In this document: positions 10,374-18,497 of the stretch, piece by piece | Layout of the letters: every line of letters starts with the position of its first letter | Position numbering within the stretch: the stretch's first letter is position 1 | NCBI RefSeq assembly: GCF_014697425.1 | Contig: NZ_JACJRU010000008.1 | Coordinates: 62,001-126,000 of the forward strand | Reading direction: 5' to 3' | Length of the DNA: 64,000 nucleotides | Origin: Nostoc sp. FACHB-110 | GTDB taxonomy: Bacteria > Cyanobacteriota > Cyanobacteriia > Cyanobacteriales > Nostocaceae | Notes under the pieces: generated by a model | Database searches by the model: none | The model's input: the letters and a program-made list of their open reading frames with translations, nothing else | What the model was told of the DNA's origin: nothing | Translations under genes and position numbers: made by a program

Positions 10374-10625
10374 CAGTTTTTCAAGGCAGGAGGCCAAACA
10401 ATTTTAGATTCTAGATTTGGGATTGTCGCCACTATTGATTAATAATTATTGCTGATGAAGAATTTTGAATTTTTTCTTGATTCCATCAGGTAATTATCCA
10501 TCATTAGTTTGCTTGCCAAGTCAAGCTAGTATAACTAACTTTTTACTTATACCTCATATTTTTTCAGGTAATTATTCAAACTCATACTGAGGTAAATATT
10601 AGCAGAACTATCCACAGCAAAGAAA

Positions 10626-11936
10626 TTACTCTTCATCATTGATTTCTAAAGACTCATCGTCTAATTCCTCTTGATTTTGCTCATCTAGTTCTTCCATTTC
10701 CAGATCATCTTCTAGGTCAATGTCATCTTCCTCTAGTTCCATTTCTTCTTGTTCTAGCTGTGCTTTAGCACGGGCAACTGCAAATTTGGCATCTTCCGCT
10801 GCATGATCATATTTGGCTTTATCTTTAATATCAATCTTCCAGCCTGTCAATCGGGCTGCTAACCGGACGTTTTGTCCTTCTTTCCCAATTGCCAAACTCA
10901 GCTGGTCTTCAGCTACTAGTACATGAGTTTGCCGTGTTTCGGGATCCATTAATCTGACTTCATCGACCCTAGCCGGACTTAAGGCGTTAGCAATATAAGT
11001 TGCGGGGTCTGGAGACCAACGAATTACATCAATTTTTTCACCACGTAGTTCATTTACTACTACTTGAATTCGTGATCCCCTAGCACCAATACAAGCACCT
11101 ACTGGGTCAACATCACGGTCTAAGGTATCGACGGCAATTTTGGTGCGGGGGCCGACATAACGCGACGGTGGATTTGCTTCCCTAGCTACGGCTACTATCC
11201 GGACTACTTCATCTTCTATTTCTGGAACTTCGTTGGCAAATAGATAAACCACTAAACCCGCATCTGCACGGGATACTAAAAGTTGTGGCCCACGTTGCTG
11301 ACCTTGAGAAACTTTCTTTAAGTAGACCTTAAAGGTGGCATTAGCACGATAGTTGTCATTGGGCAATTGTTCTCGTTTTGGCAATTCAGCTTCTACTTCT
11401 GGTTGACCAAAATTACTGCTAACTGCCAAAATTACTGATTGTCTTTCAAACCGCAAAACTCTGGCTTGCAGTACAGTTCCTTCTAAGTCTTGGAACTCTT
11501 CTTGCACCATTTGGCGTTGTTGATCTCGTAGTTTTTGCGCCAGGACTTGCTTAGTTTGCATAGCCGCCATCCGCCCGAATTCACCTTGGTCAGGGGTGAC
11601 ATCTAAAACGACAGAATCTCCTAATTGAGCTTCTGGGGCAACTTGTTGTACTTCGTCTAGAGAAATTTGATGGTCAGTGTTACTAACTTCTTCAACGATG
11701 GTTTTGGTAGAAAGAACGCGAAAGCCTTCGCCATCAATATCTAATTCAACTTCAAAATTATCAAAATAATCTTCATCAAATTGCTTGCGTTCTAAATTTT
11801 GGGCGCGACGATAACGTTCGTAACCTTTTAGCAGTGCTTCTCTAATAGCTGATTGAACTGCTAGACGCGGTAAGTTGCGCTCTCGACTAATACTTTCAAT
11901 TAATTCTTTTAAACCTGGTAGACTGACCATTGACAT
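10626..11936 (-). CDS. nusA: transcription termination/antitermination factor NusA
   Basis: RNA polymerase-associated factor controlling pausing, termination and antitermination. The start is the ATG at 11936 ([12 protein letters not shown]), chosen because AAGGAG lies about 7 bases upstream; an in-frame upstream start would add 14 atypical residues. Domain order: N-terminal polymerase-binding domain, S1 domain (about 130-210), KH1 ([19 protein letters not shown]) and KH2 ([21 protein letters not shown]). The protein ends with a very acidic tail of about 50 residues. It lacks the two C-terminal acidic repeat domains of the E. coli protein, as is usual outside proteobacteria. It lies about 110 bp downstream of rimP. 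Confidence 0.96.
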   Translation of the reverse strand: MSMVSLPGLKELIESISRERNLPRLAVQSAIREALLKGYERYRRAQNLERKQFDEDYFDNFEVELDIDGEGFRVLSTKTIVEEVSNTDHQISLDEVQQVAPEAQLGDSVVLDVTPDQGEFGRMAAMQTKQVLAQKLRDQQRQMVQEEFQDLEGTVLQARVLRFERQSVILAVSSNFGQPEVEAELPKREQLPNDNYRANATFKVYLKKVSQGQQRGPQLLVSRADAGLVVYLFANEVPEIEDEVVRIVAVAREANPPSRYVGPRTKIAVDTLDRDVDPVGACIGARGSRIQVVVNELRGEKIDVIRWSPDPATYIANALSPARVDEVRLMDPETRQTHVLVAEDQLSLAIGKEGQNVRLAARLTGWKIDIKDKAKYDHAAEDAKFAVARAKAQLEQEEMELEEDDIDLEDDLEMEELDEQNQEELDDESLEINDEE

Positions 11937-12042
11937 AAGCAATCTCCTTATAAAAATTAGTGAAGAGAAATTAGGCATTAGCGAATAGGGATTAGAGAGA
12001 AGTTTTACTCTAGCCCCTAGTCTCTAGCCCCTAATCCCTTGT

Positions 12043-12504
12043 TTAGCGACGCTCGTCTAGTTGCACCCTAGTAATTACAGAACGAGGAATTTCGACGACA
12101 CGACCTTTTTGGTTTAAATAAATTTTGGTTTCATCCCGGCGAATCAACTGACCATTCCACTCTGGTTGTCCGTCGTGGGGTGGTGAAGTGATCACAATTA
12201 CAGGAAATCCTTTAAATGAAATAAATTCCCGGTCAGTTACCAATTGCCTTGAAATACCTGGACTAGACACCTCTAAAACATAAGCATCTGGAATGATTTC
12301 CGCCGCATCTAAGCAGGTTTCTAAAGCGCGGCTCATCCTTTCACAGTCATCCAAACCAGTATCCTGCTGAGGATTACGGATATCTACCCGCAAGACTGGT
12401 GGACGTTGGTGAGTGTGAAAAACTGCGCCAACGACTTCTAATCCCAGTTCTGTTGCTACTGGTGTCGCCAAATCAATAATTTGTGGGACTAACGGATGAG
12501 TCAT
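12043..12504 (-). CDS. rimP: ribosome maturation factor RimP
   Basis: Factor needed for 30S subunit maturation. With the ATG at 12504 ([26 protein letters not shown]) the protein is 153 residues, the usual length; an upstream GTG at 12540 lies inside a terminator-like hairpin and is unlikely. Family motifs include [37 protein letters not shown] (written as two adjoining parts: [11 protein letters not shown] and [14 protein letters not shown]). First gene of the rimP-nusA-ylxR-infB cluster. No clear Shine-Dalgarno sequence precedes the ATG; the space is taken up by the hairpin and T-run at 12515-12542, which may control expression. Confidence 0.93.
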   Translation of the reverse strand: MTHPLVPQIIDLATPVATELGLEVVGAVFHTHQRPPVLRVDIRNPQQDTGLDDCERMSRALETCLDAAEIIPDAYVLEVSSPGISRQLVTDREFISFKGFPVIVITSPPHDGQPEWNGQLIRRDETKIYLNQKGRVVEIPRSVITRVQLDERR

Positions 12505-12514
12505 GCGAAATTTC

Positions 12515-12542
12515 AATAAAAAAAGTGGGCTTCTACCCACTT
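12515..12542 (-). terminator. terminator-like hairpin (possible attenuator) upstream of rimP
   Basis: Read on the minus strand: AAGTGGG, six-base loop TAGAAG, then CCCACTT continuing into a T-run (7-bp perfect stem). It has the form of an intrinsic terminator and ends about 10 bases before the rimP start. No gene lies immediately upstream on this strand, because the next minus-strand gene ends at 12657. Regulation of the cluster, or termination of the upstream transcript, are both possible. Confidence 0.7.
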
Positions 12543-12656
12543 CCTGCGATAGGGATATCTTCCAAGAAGTCTTGTGACGAACTGATGATAGTTCGCCCTA
12601 AATTGAGTGTAGCGCATTTCTCTCAGAGTCAATAGTCAAGAGTCAATTGTCAATGG

Positions 12657-14105
12657 TCATTTATCCTTAAATTCAATGAGTGCAGAACTTTGCTCTACTA
12701 TTGGCTGAATGTATGATTGTGTTCTTAGCTGTCTGGTTTGCTCGACAATTTCATCTATATCTTCTTGAGATAAGCGTTGCACGTAGTTGAGTTTGACTTC
12801 TTCTAAAAAATCAAAAACTAAACTTTGAATTTCGGAAAGTACACGTTTTTGCTGGATTTCTTCTCCTAATGCTTTACTAAAGCTTTCTACTAGTTGGGTT
12901 GTGAGTTTTGCGCCTACGGGATCTTCGACTGCGCTGACTATGGCGTTATAAAAGCCACTGGTAATTTGGGTGGCCAGTTGTTCGCTAAGTTGGGTTTGGG
13001 CTTGTTCTAAGCCTGGGATGATTTGAAGATTTCGGTAAATGGGAACTTGGTGGAGGGCAGTATTGATATTGTGTTGTAAAATTGCGGCTAATTCTGGCTG
13101 AATTTTCGGGAAAACATGGTAAACCACGGTTTTGACTAGAATGCTGGCGATCGCTTCTATTTCATTTACGTTATTAATATCTATATATGGGCGCAAACTC
13201 TCTTGTTGTGCCATCCACCGCGTAAAATCACCTTGTTTAATAGAAACTTGTGTCTGATTAATTACCCTCACCACTACAATTTCTGTGATTTCTTCGGCGA
13301 AATTTGCTACCATTGCCTGACTCAGTTGCCTCTGTAATGGTTGAATATGTAATAGTTGTGCTTGGTCAAGTCTGACTATTACAGGTATTATTCGCAACCA
13401 TCGCCACAATGGTAGCAACAAAAATAAGTCATACCATCGCCATAAAATTGCGTTAAACCAGGTAAAACTTGGATGGCGGCGTTTTATCAAAAACACGCGT
13501 CCGAGGAACTCTATGCCAAATAAAGCAATAAAAGGTAAATCTATTAACCAAAAATCATTAATATAGTCGTTATTTTCACCGATTTGACGGTAGTAGTTAG
13601 TAGCAATTAATGGACTAATTTTTTCATTAAAAAAAGTAATTTCTTGATTCCAGCCTTTTTGAGAGAGGTAAGCTTGACTCCAAAAAGTGGCGAAGGACTG
13701 TTTTGCCGAATTTTTACCGATGCGATCGCGCATTCGATTTTTGATTTTTTCTAGAGTCCCACTCTTACCACTTCCGGCAAAGGGATTACTATCAATTATC
13801 TCTACACTGAGACGGGTTAATTCTTCTAACTTTTCCTTGGCTTGAGGAGATGTTAACCCTGTCTGGCTAACTTGCTCTCTTAACGCATCTACTTGCTGTA
13901 AATAATGTTGTGTTTCTCTATGCGGTTCAATACCTTTAATTGGATCGTAAATGTTAGTAATTTTAGGAATTTTTCGCAAGTAGAAATCACGCCACGGTAC
14001 GTAACTCAAATCAAATGCTACTAAACCTAAGTTGACGGCGGCGATTAATGCCATCAATCTTTCAAACCACAAGTTTCTCCGGGTTGTTGCTTTTTGAGTA
14101 AACAT
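12657..14105 (-). CDS. conserved cyanobacterial membrane protein of unknown function
   Basis: A 482-residue protein I cannot name. It has a hydrophobic segment near the N-terminus (about 16-36), a soluble part of about 150 residues, and two further hydrophobic segments at about 190-212 and 224-245. Next comes a basic amphipathic stretch (WRWLRIIPVIVRLDQAQLL), loosely reminiscent of the voltage-sensor-like parts of ion-channel proteins. The rest is a long, helical-looking soluble C-terminal half. No catalytic motif is visible. It is on the same strand as rimP and ends about 150 bp before it, with heptamer-like repeats (GTCAATNG words) in the spacer. Confidence 0.6.
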   Translation of the reverse strand: MFTQKATTRRNLWFERLMALIAAVNLGLVAFDLSYVPWRDFYLRKIPKITNIYDPIKGIEPHRETQHYLQQVDALREQVSQTGLTSPQAKEKLEELTRLSVEIIDSNPFAGSGKSGTLEKIKNRMRDRIGKNSAKQSFATFWSQAYLSQKGWNQEITFFNEKISPLIATNYYRQIGENNDYINDFWLIDLPFIALFGIEFLGRVFLIKRRHPSFTWFNAILWRWYDLFLLLPLWRWLRIIPVIVRLDQAQLLHIQPLQRQLSQAMVANFAEEITEIVVVRVINQTQVSIKQGDFTRWMAQQESLRPYIDINNVNEIEAIASILVKTVVYHVFPKIQPELAAILQHNINTALHQVPIYRNLQIIPGLEQAQTQLSEQLATQITSGFYNAIVSAVEDPVGAKLTTQLVESFSKALGEEIQQKRVLSEIQSLVFDFLEEVKLNYVQRLSQEDIDEIVEQTRQLRTQSYIQPIVEQSSALIEFKDK

Positions 14106-14517
14106 TTTTAGTCTTAAATTATACAGGCTTTAAATTTTAACTTATAACCTAAATATTGAGTCTGAGTGTGACTATTTATCTCAATTCATGGGCTTTAGTT
14201 CCCTAACTTCTTGCAGAAACAGGGGATCTTTTTGTTGAGATACGGAAATATCGGCATCCAGTTTGATTATGGAAATTATCTGCGTAGCCTGGAAGTAGGG
14301 AGTAGGAAAGAGTGATTTTGGGGTACGGATTTTTTTCAAAAATCAAAGATGAGTCCTATATATCTAGAAAAAATGTCAAAAAAATGATTAGTTAAATTTA
14401 ATTAACTGAATAATAATTAATCACAAATGATTAATCCTTGATAAAAAACACTTAAAGAAACGTAAAATGCACCTGTTAATATATTTACGGCTGATTTAAC
14501 CCCAAGGAGTTTGAAAT
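14106..14517. other. divergent intergenic region
   Basis: About 410 bp between two divergently transcribed genes. It is AT-rich toward the plus-strand gene, which has a Shine-Dalgarno-like AAGGAG shortly before its ATG. It should carry promoters for both genes; I could not place boxes with confidence. Confidence 0.4.
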
Positions 14518-15204
14518 ATGTGGTGTGGGTTTAATAAAACCAATGCGATTATTGCAGCGACTTGTGTAGTCACAGCTAGTGTAGTGATTTCTGACAGTAC
14601 CTTTGCTGCTCGTCAGCGTAACTATACACCCCAAGAATTTCGTGCTGTCTTGCGAGGGCTGGGTTATAACGTCAAGGTAACAAATGGGCCACTCACTGAT
14701 GATGCCACTAAAAAGGCAATTCGTGACTTCCAAAAAGGTTACAAACTTGGTGTTGATGGCATAGCTGGCCCCAAAACCCAAGACTTTGCTGCAAACATCG
14801 TCCAGATTTTACAAGCAAACTTAAATGTGGTACTCAAACCAAATCCACTGCTTCCCCGCGATCAATTTTATGGCGATCGCACAGAACAATTAATCAAGGA
14901 GTATCAGAAAAAACATCAACTTCAAGAAACAGGAGTGGCTGATTTAGCACTTCGCCAAAAATTAAATGCTGAAGCTAAAGAAGTTCTAGGTAAGCCAGGA
15001 ACTCAGCCATCACCAAAACCAACGGCTTCACCTACAACAAAACCGACGGCAAAACCAACGGCAAAACCAACAACAAAACCAACGGCAAAACCGACAACTT
15101 CACCAACAGCATCGCCAACAGCTTCACCAACAGCGACACCGACAGATACGCCAGCAGCTACGCCAACAACAACACCAACGGCTTCACCAACACCAACACC
15201 CTAA
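14518..15204 (+). CDS. secreted peptidoglycan-binding domain protein with Thr/Pro/Ser-rich tail
   Basis: A 228-residue protein. An N-terminal signal peptide (about 1-31, with a likely cleavage after TFAA) precedes two PG_binding_1-like repeats. The first is YTPQEFRAVLRGLGYNVKVTNGPL followed by DDATKKAIRDFQKGYKLGVDGIAG; the second is near QILQANLNVV and YGDRTEQLIKEYQKKHQL. After residue 155 comes a low-complexity tail of about 70 residues built of KPT, SPT and TPT units, resembling a flexible cell-wall linker. It probably binds peptidoglycan in the periplasm. No catalytic domain is seen. The gene stands alone and is convergent with the protease gene at 15226. Confidence 0.8.
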   Translation: MWCGFNKTNAIIAATCVVTASVVISDSTFAARQRNYTPQEFRAVLRGLGYNVKVTNGPLTDDATKKAIRDFQKGYKLGVDGIAGPKTQDFAANIVQILQANLNVVLKPNPLLPRDQFYGDRTEQLIKEYQKKHQLQETGVADLALRQKLNAEAKEVLGKPGTQPSPKPTASPTTKPTAKPTAKPTTKPTAKPTTSPTASPTASPTATPTDTPAATPTTTPTASPTPTP

Positions 15205-15225
15205 GCTTTAGCTAGCCCTAACATT

Positions 15226-16119
15226 TTAAATTCTTTGGTTAGGTTCTTCTAAAGGTCTGCCTTTGGGTGTGGGTAGAATTGGGCGGCGGTCATCGTAAGG
15301 CATAGGAATGTACTGTACAGTTGGCCGTCCTCCCTGTGGTTGGGGATACAAATCCATAAGATCGTAAATTGAACGGGGTAGTCCGACGGTGACGGGCAAC
15401 CCCATTTCTGTTGCTTCCTCAACGGTTATTGGATAGTCGTGAGTCACGCGTCCGGTTGTTAATGCTTCAATAATTGGTTCAATATTTTCTGGCTGAACCT
15501 TTTGTTTGGGGATATTATCTTTGAGCAGAGTCCGCACAAAGCGTTGTACTTGTTGAATGGCTTTGCCTGCCAAGTCTGCCATGATTAAAGTTTGATCGTC
15601 AACTTCACCGATAGGTTTATCTTGGACGACTTTTAGAATACTAGCGGCTGGATAGTTACCTAATTGCGGATCGACTGGCCCCAAGACAGCATTAGCATCC
15701 ATAACAATTTCATCAGCAGCCAAAGCCAGCATTGTACCGCCACTCATGGCGTAGTGGGGGACAAAAACGGTGACTTTGGCAGGGTGACGAATTAATGCCC
15801 TAGCGATTTGTTCGGTAGCGAGTACCAAGCCACCAGGAGTGTGCAGAATTAAGTCAATAGGAACATCAGCAGGCGTGAGGCGAATTGCTCTGAGGATTTG
15901 TTCTGAGTCTTCAATTGTGATGTAGCGGGAGATGGGGATTCCTAGTAAGCTGATAGATTCTTGACGGTGTATCAGCAAAATCACCCGACTTTTGCGTTCT
16001 TGCTGGAATTCTTGCAAGCTGCGAATACGCCGATATTCTACTTGTCGCTTTTGCCAAATGGGTTGCAGAGAAGAAAGCAGGAGAAAAATCCAGAATAAAT
16101 CACCAATACCAAAGCCCAT
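15226..16119 (-). CDS. SDH-family Clp-fold serine protease, membrane-anchored
   Basis: A 297-residue protein of the serine-dehydrogenase-proteinase (SDH/ClpP-fold) family related to SppA-type membrane peptidases. One N-terminal hydrophobic segment (GIGDLFWIFLLLSSLQ) would anchor it. The Clp fold shows IDLILHTPGGLVLATEQIARALI, and the likely nucleophile serine lies in YAMSGGTMLALAADEIVMD, followed by the VLGPVDPQL segment. The exact Asp and His of the triad cannot be fixed without a structure; H119 in the KVTVFVPHYAMSGG region is a candidate. Its substrate is unknown. It is convergent with the peptidoglycan-binding gene. Confidence 0.8.
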   Translation of the reverse strand: MGFGIGDLFWIFLLLSSLQPIWQKRQVEYRRIRSLQEFQQERKSRVILLIHRQESISLLGIPISRYITIEDSEQILRAIRLTPADVPIDLILHTPGGLVLATEQIARALIRHPAKVTVFVPHYAMSGGTMLALAADEIVMDANAVLGPVDPQLGNYPAASILKVVQDKPIGEVDDQTLIMADLAGKAIQQVQRFVRTLLKDNIPKQKVQPENIEPIIEALTTGRVTHDYPITVEEATEMGLPVTVGLPRSIYDLMDLYPQPQGGRPTVQYIPMPYDDRRPILPTPKGRPLEEPNQRI

Positions 16120-16329
16120 AGGTTTGATTGTCCAAAAATAACGGTTAACGTCATTTATTGTGACAACCTTTGAGTAATAGCAAGTCTATCTAGGGGTTTA
16201 TCTCAATTTAAAAAGGGGTGTAGGGGAGAAAAACTCATCATTGGTAGCGTGTGCTTTGTAGCTTTAATGGTTGCTTGACTTGTAGGAAAAGTCTTCCCTG
16301 ACACCCTACACTTTTGCACCCCTACACCC

Positions 16330-17127
16330 CTACAATTCATCAGGATTCACACCCAATTGGCGTAAACGTTCTGCTAATAGTTCTGCTTTTCTTCTTGCTT
16401 GTTCTGCTTCTTGTTCAGCAATTATCGCCCGTTCATTAGCCGCAGCAACTTCTTCTGTAGGCTCCAGGATTAATTCTCCTTCTAGGGTGAACCAGCGTAA
16501 CCATAACCTTTCAATATCTCGAAATGTGCCTTGCCATACACCTAAACTTAAACTTAACTCTGGTATGAGTACACGTCCTTGAGTGAAATTCATAGGTTCA
16601 TAATGACCGCCGACTAATTGAAAGGCTTGGAGTTCATTGGTGTAGCGACTAAAGACAATATAGTAAGGAATCCGCAAAATTTGTTCATAAACTTCCCATT
16701 TACTGGGTGGTTTATCTTCTGCTTTTTCACCTGTGCCTAAATCTTCGGCTTCTGTTTTGGGAGATAATAATTCCACAATCACAAAAGGATTTGCAGGTTC
16801 TTGCCAAGTCACATAACTTAAGCGCAAATCTTCACCTTTGTAGAGTTTTTTTACACCAACAACCCCAAACCAATCTGGGCGTTTATACCATAAAGGATGC
16901 TGCACATCATAATAAAGATTCAAGTCAGCAGCACTATAAACTAATTCGGGATTCCAATTAATAGGTTGAAAAGTTAAATATAAAAGTAACGGCTGTAAAA
17001 AATGAAAATCGTCTGGCAAACCTGGTTCCTCTGGGTTATCGCTGGGTAAATCATACATTGTTGGCAGCGTTTCGCAAGGTGGACGCGGCGGCTCGGATTG
17101 GGGAATATAGTTATAAGAAGTAGTCAT
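16330..17127 (-). CDS. Uma2 family protein with C-terminal coiled coil
   Basis: A 265-residue Uma2-family predicted nuclease-fold protein. The core motifs KRPDWFGVVGV and FVIVELLSPKTE supply the two acidic positions, and KWEVYEQILRIPYYIVFSRYT is the family signature. The last 50 residues (AAANERAIIAEQEAEQARRKAELLAERLRQLGVNPDEL, written here as a description of an Ala/Glu/Arg-rich helix) form a predicted coiled coil ending in the common G(V/I)xP(D/E) tail. This is the long Uma2 subtype, also seen at 22791-23546. Function in vivo is unknown. It is preceded by a 460-bp spacer rich in dispersed repeats. Confidence 0.8.
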   Translation of the reverse strand: MTTSYNYIPQSEPPRPPCETLPTMYDLPSDNPEEPGLPDDFHFLQPLLLYLTFQPINWNPELVYSAADLNLYYDVQHPLWYKRPDWFGVVGVKKLYKGEDLRLSYVTWQEPANPFVIVELLSPKTEAEDLGTGEKAEDKPPSKWEVYEQILRIPYYIVFSRYTNELQAFQLVGGHYEPMNFTQGRVLIPELSLSLGVWQGTFRDIERLWLRWFTLEGELILEPTEEVAAANERAIIAEQEAEQARRKAELLAERLRQLGVNPDEL

Positions 17128-17592
17128 AGTGTGTAATTCGAGATGTTTAAATACTCGACTTGTTGAAGAAGTCGGTTATCTTGATATTTAAGCATGATTT
17201 AGGATTGCTATATTTTAATTCAACAATTCAAGGTGCGTTAGCCTCTGGCACAACACACACTACTTAATTAAATTAAAAAAGTGTTGGTTGGGGAGCCACT
17301 TGTGTGGGCGGTTTCCCCGACTTGAGCAAAGTGGCGTTGAAGCGGAGCGTAACCCAACAAAATTCTAAAGCGTTGGGTTTCACTGCGTTCCACCCAACCT
17401 ACTTTTAATACACTATTTTAGTTTAGACACGCCACTACAGCACAACACCCGCTACTGAATTAAAGCTCGTAATTACCGAGAATTACTTGAGTAATAGTAT
17501 AAAAAAATTTTCTTAATTGCTTATAAGTAACTATAATTGCCTAACTGACTTGGGGAACACTGAAATTAAGTCCAATTTAGGGTGTATGAAAA
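17128..17592. other. intergenic region with dispersed repeats
   Basis: This contains a hairpin with CGACTT/AAGTCG arms at about 17151-17179. It also holds a G+C-richer block at about 17280-17405 (GGGGAGCCACTTG, CCCCGACTTGAGC, then GCGTTGGGTTTC and ACCCAACCTAC). The block resembles dispersed non-coding repeats common in Nostocales. No gene is seen. Confidence 0.5.
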
Positions 17593-18060
17593 ATGCCAGA
17601 AGTAAAAGTCAGTGCTAAACTTTCCTCAGCAGATCGGGAAGCGGTGATGCAAGCAATTGCCACTATTAAAGACAAGTTACCGTTTTTGGTAGATTTAACA
17701 ACGGAGGAGCGTAAATCTTTACCTAAGCTGGGTGATAAGAGTCGTGCGTTTGTGAGTAAGGCGTTGGAAATAGCTGCACAAAACCCTGACTTTTTACCAC
17801 GTTCTTTTGATGTGGATGAAATGCGCCGCGATATTGAATTATTTGAAGCTTTGTATCCTATTTTGCTGTCGTTGACTCAACTGCAAGAACTGGTGGATGA
17901 TACATCTGTGGCTGTGGGTAGTGAAGCTTATGCTGCGGGGTTGCTGGTTTATAACTATGCAAAAGCTAGTGGTAAGGGTGCTGGTTTAGAGACAATGGTT
18001 GATGATTTAGGGCGAAGATTTGCCCGGAAAGCGAAAAAAGTGCAGCCGCAAGCTTTGTAA
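17593..18060 (+). CDS. conserved hypothetical protein
   Basis: A 155-residue soluble, probably all-helical protein with no named family that I recognise. It starts MPEVKVSAKLSSADREAVM. A middle part (RDIELFEALYPILLSLTQLQELVDDTSVAVG, of which the key piece is LFEALYPILLSLTQLQEL) and a basic C-terminus (LGRRFARKAKKVQPQAL) are the visible features. Coding character is good and the start follows a purine-rich stretch. It is followed directly by a 21-bp tandem repeat. I have no evidence for a function. Confidence 0.65.
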   Translation: MPEVKVSAKLSSADREAVMQAIATIKDKLPFLVDLTTEERKSLPKLGDKSRAFVSKALEIAAQNPDFLPRSFDVDEMRRDIELFEALYPILLSLTQLQELVDDTSVAVGSEAYAAGLLVYNYAKASGKGAGLETMVDDLGRRFARKAKKVQPQAL

Positions 18061-18091
18061 GTAGAGAAATTAACTCGACATTTGAGCTTCT

Positions 18092-18280
18092 GAGCCTGGA
18101 TGTTTTAGTTTAAAGTGAAAAACTCCGAGTTCAAAGCTTAAATTTTGCTGTTGTAAGTGAAAACGTTCTTGTTTTAAACGAGAACGTTTTCGTTTTAGGT
18201 GAGAATGTTCTTGCTTGAAACGAAAACATTTTAGTTTGAAGTGAGAACGTTTTCGTTTCATGTGAAAATTTTAGTGTTTG
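18092..18280. repeat. nine-unit imperfect 21-bp tandem repeat
   Basis: Successive 21-bp units start at 18092, 18113, 18134, 18155, 18176, 18197, 18218, 18239 and 18260. The approximate consensus is AARYGARAACGTTYTYGTTT, with the first three units more diverged. Because 21 is a multiple of three, the minus strand stays open over 63 codons (18070-18261). It reads as basic heptapeptides such as KRKRSHF, KLKCFRF, KQEHSHL, KRKRSRL and KQERFHL. Whether it is translated is unknown; I treat it mainly as a repeat. Confidence 0.75.
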
Positions 18281-18352
18281 GAACTAGACAGTTGAGGGTT
18301 AAAGAGTAATCACGCAGAATAATCTTGATAATTACAAAGTTCATGAGTTAAC

Positions 18353-18385
18353 AGATACCCGACTTCTTTAAGAAGTCGGGTATCT
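18353..18385. repeat. perfect 33-bp palindrome (dispersed hairpin family)
   Basis: Arms AGATACCCGACTTCTT and AAGAAGTCGGGTATCT pair perfectly over 16 bp around a single T. Related elements lie at 17151-17179, 22182-22210 and 22727-22755. It sits about 110 bp upstream of the NTPase gene. Confidence 0.75.
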
Positions 18386-18497
18386 AAGCCCTTTCATTTT
18401 GGCAAACATAAAAAATTAAGTCTTTCTAAATCCGAATTGGCTAATGCGTACTGAGTAGTTATCTTGGATGTATTAGTTCTGACACCTAAATCTTTTA

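Noticed and set aside
14485..14781. Minus-strand ORF overlapping the peptidoglycan-binding gene start
   Set aside because: The plus-strand gene has a signal peptide and clear domains; the minus frame has none.
17280..17405. G+C-rich block considered as a tRNA or structured RNA
   Set aside because: No cloverleaf or T-arm consensus was found; it looks like a dispersed intergenic repeat instead.
18092..18280. 21-bp tandem units considered as a CRISPR array
   Set aside because: The units are contiguous and imperfect with no spacers, so this is a tandem repeat.
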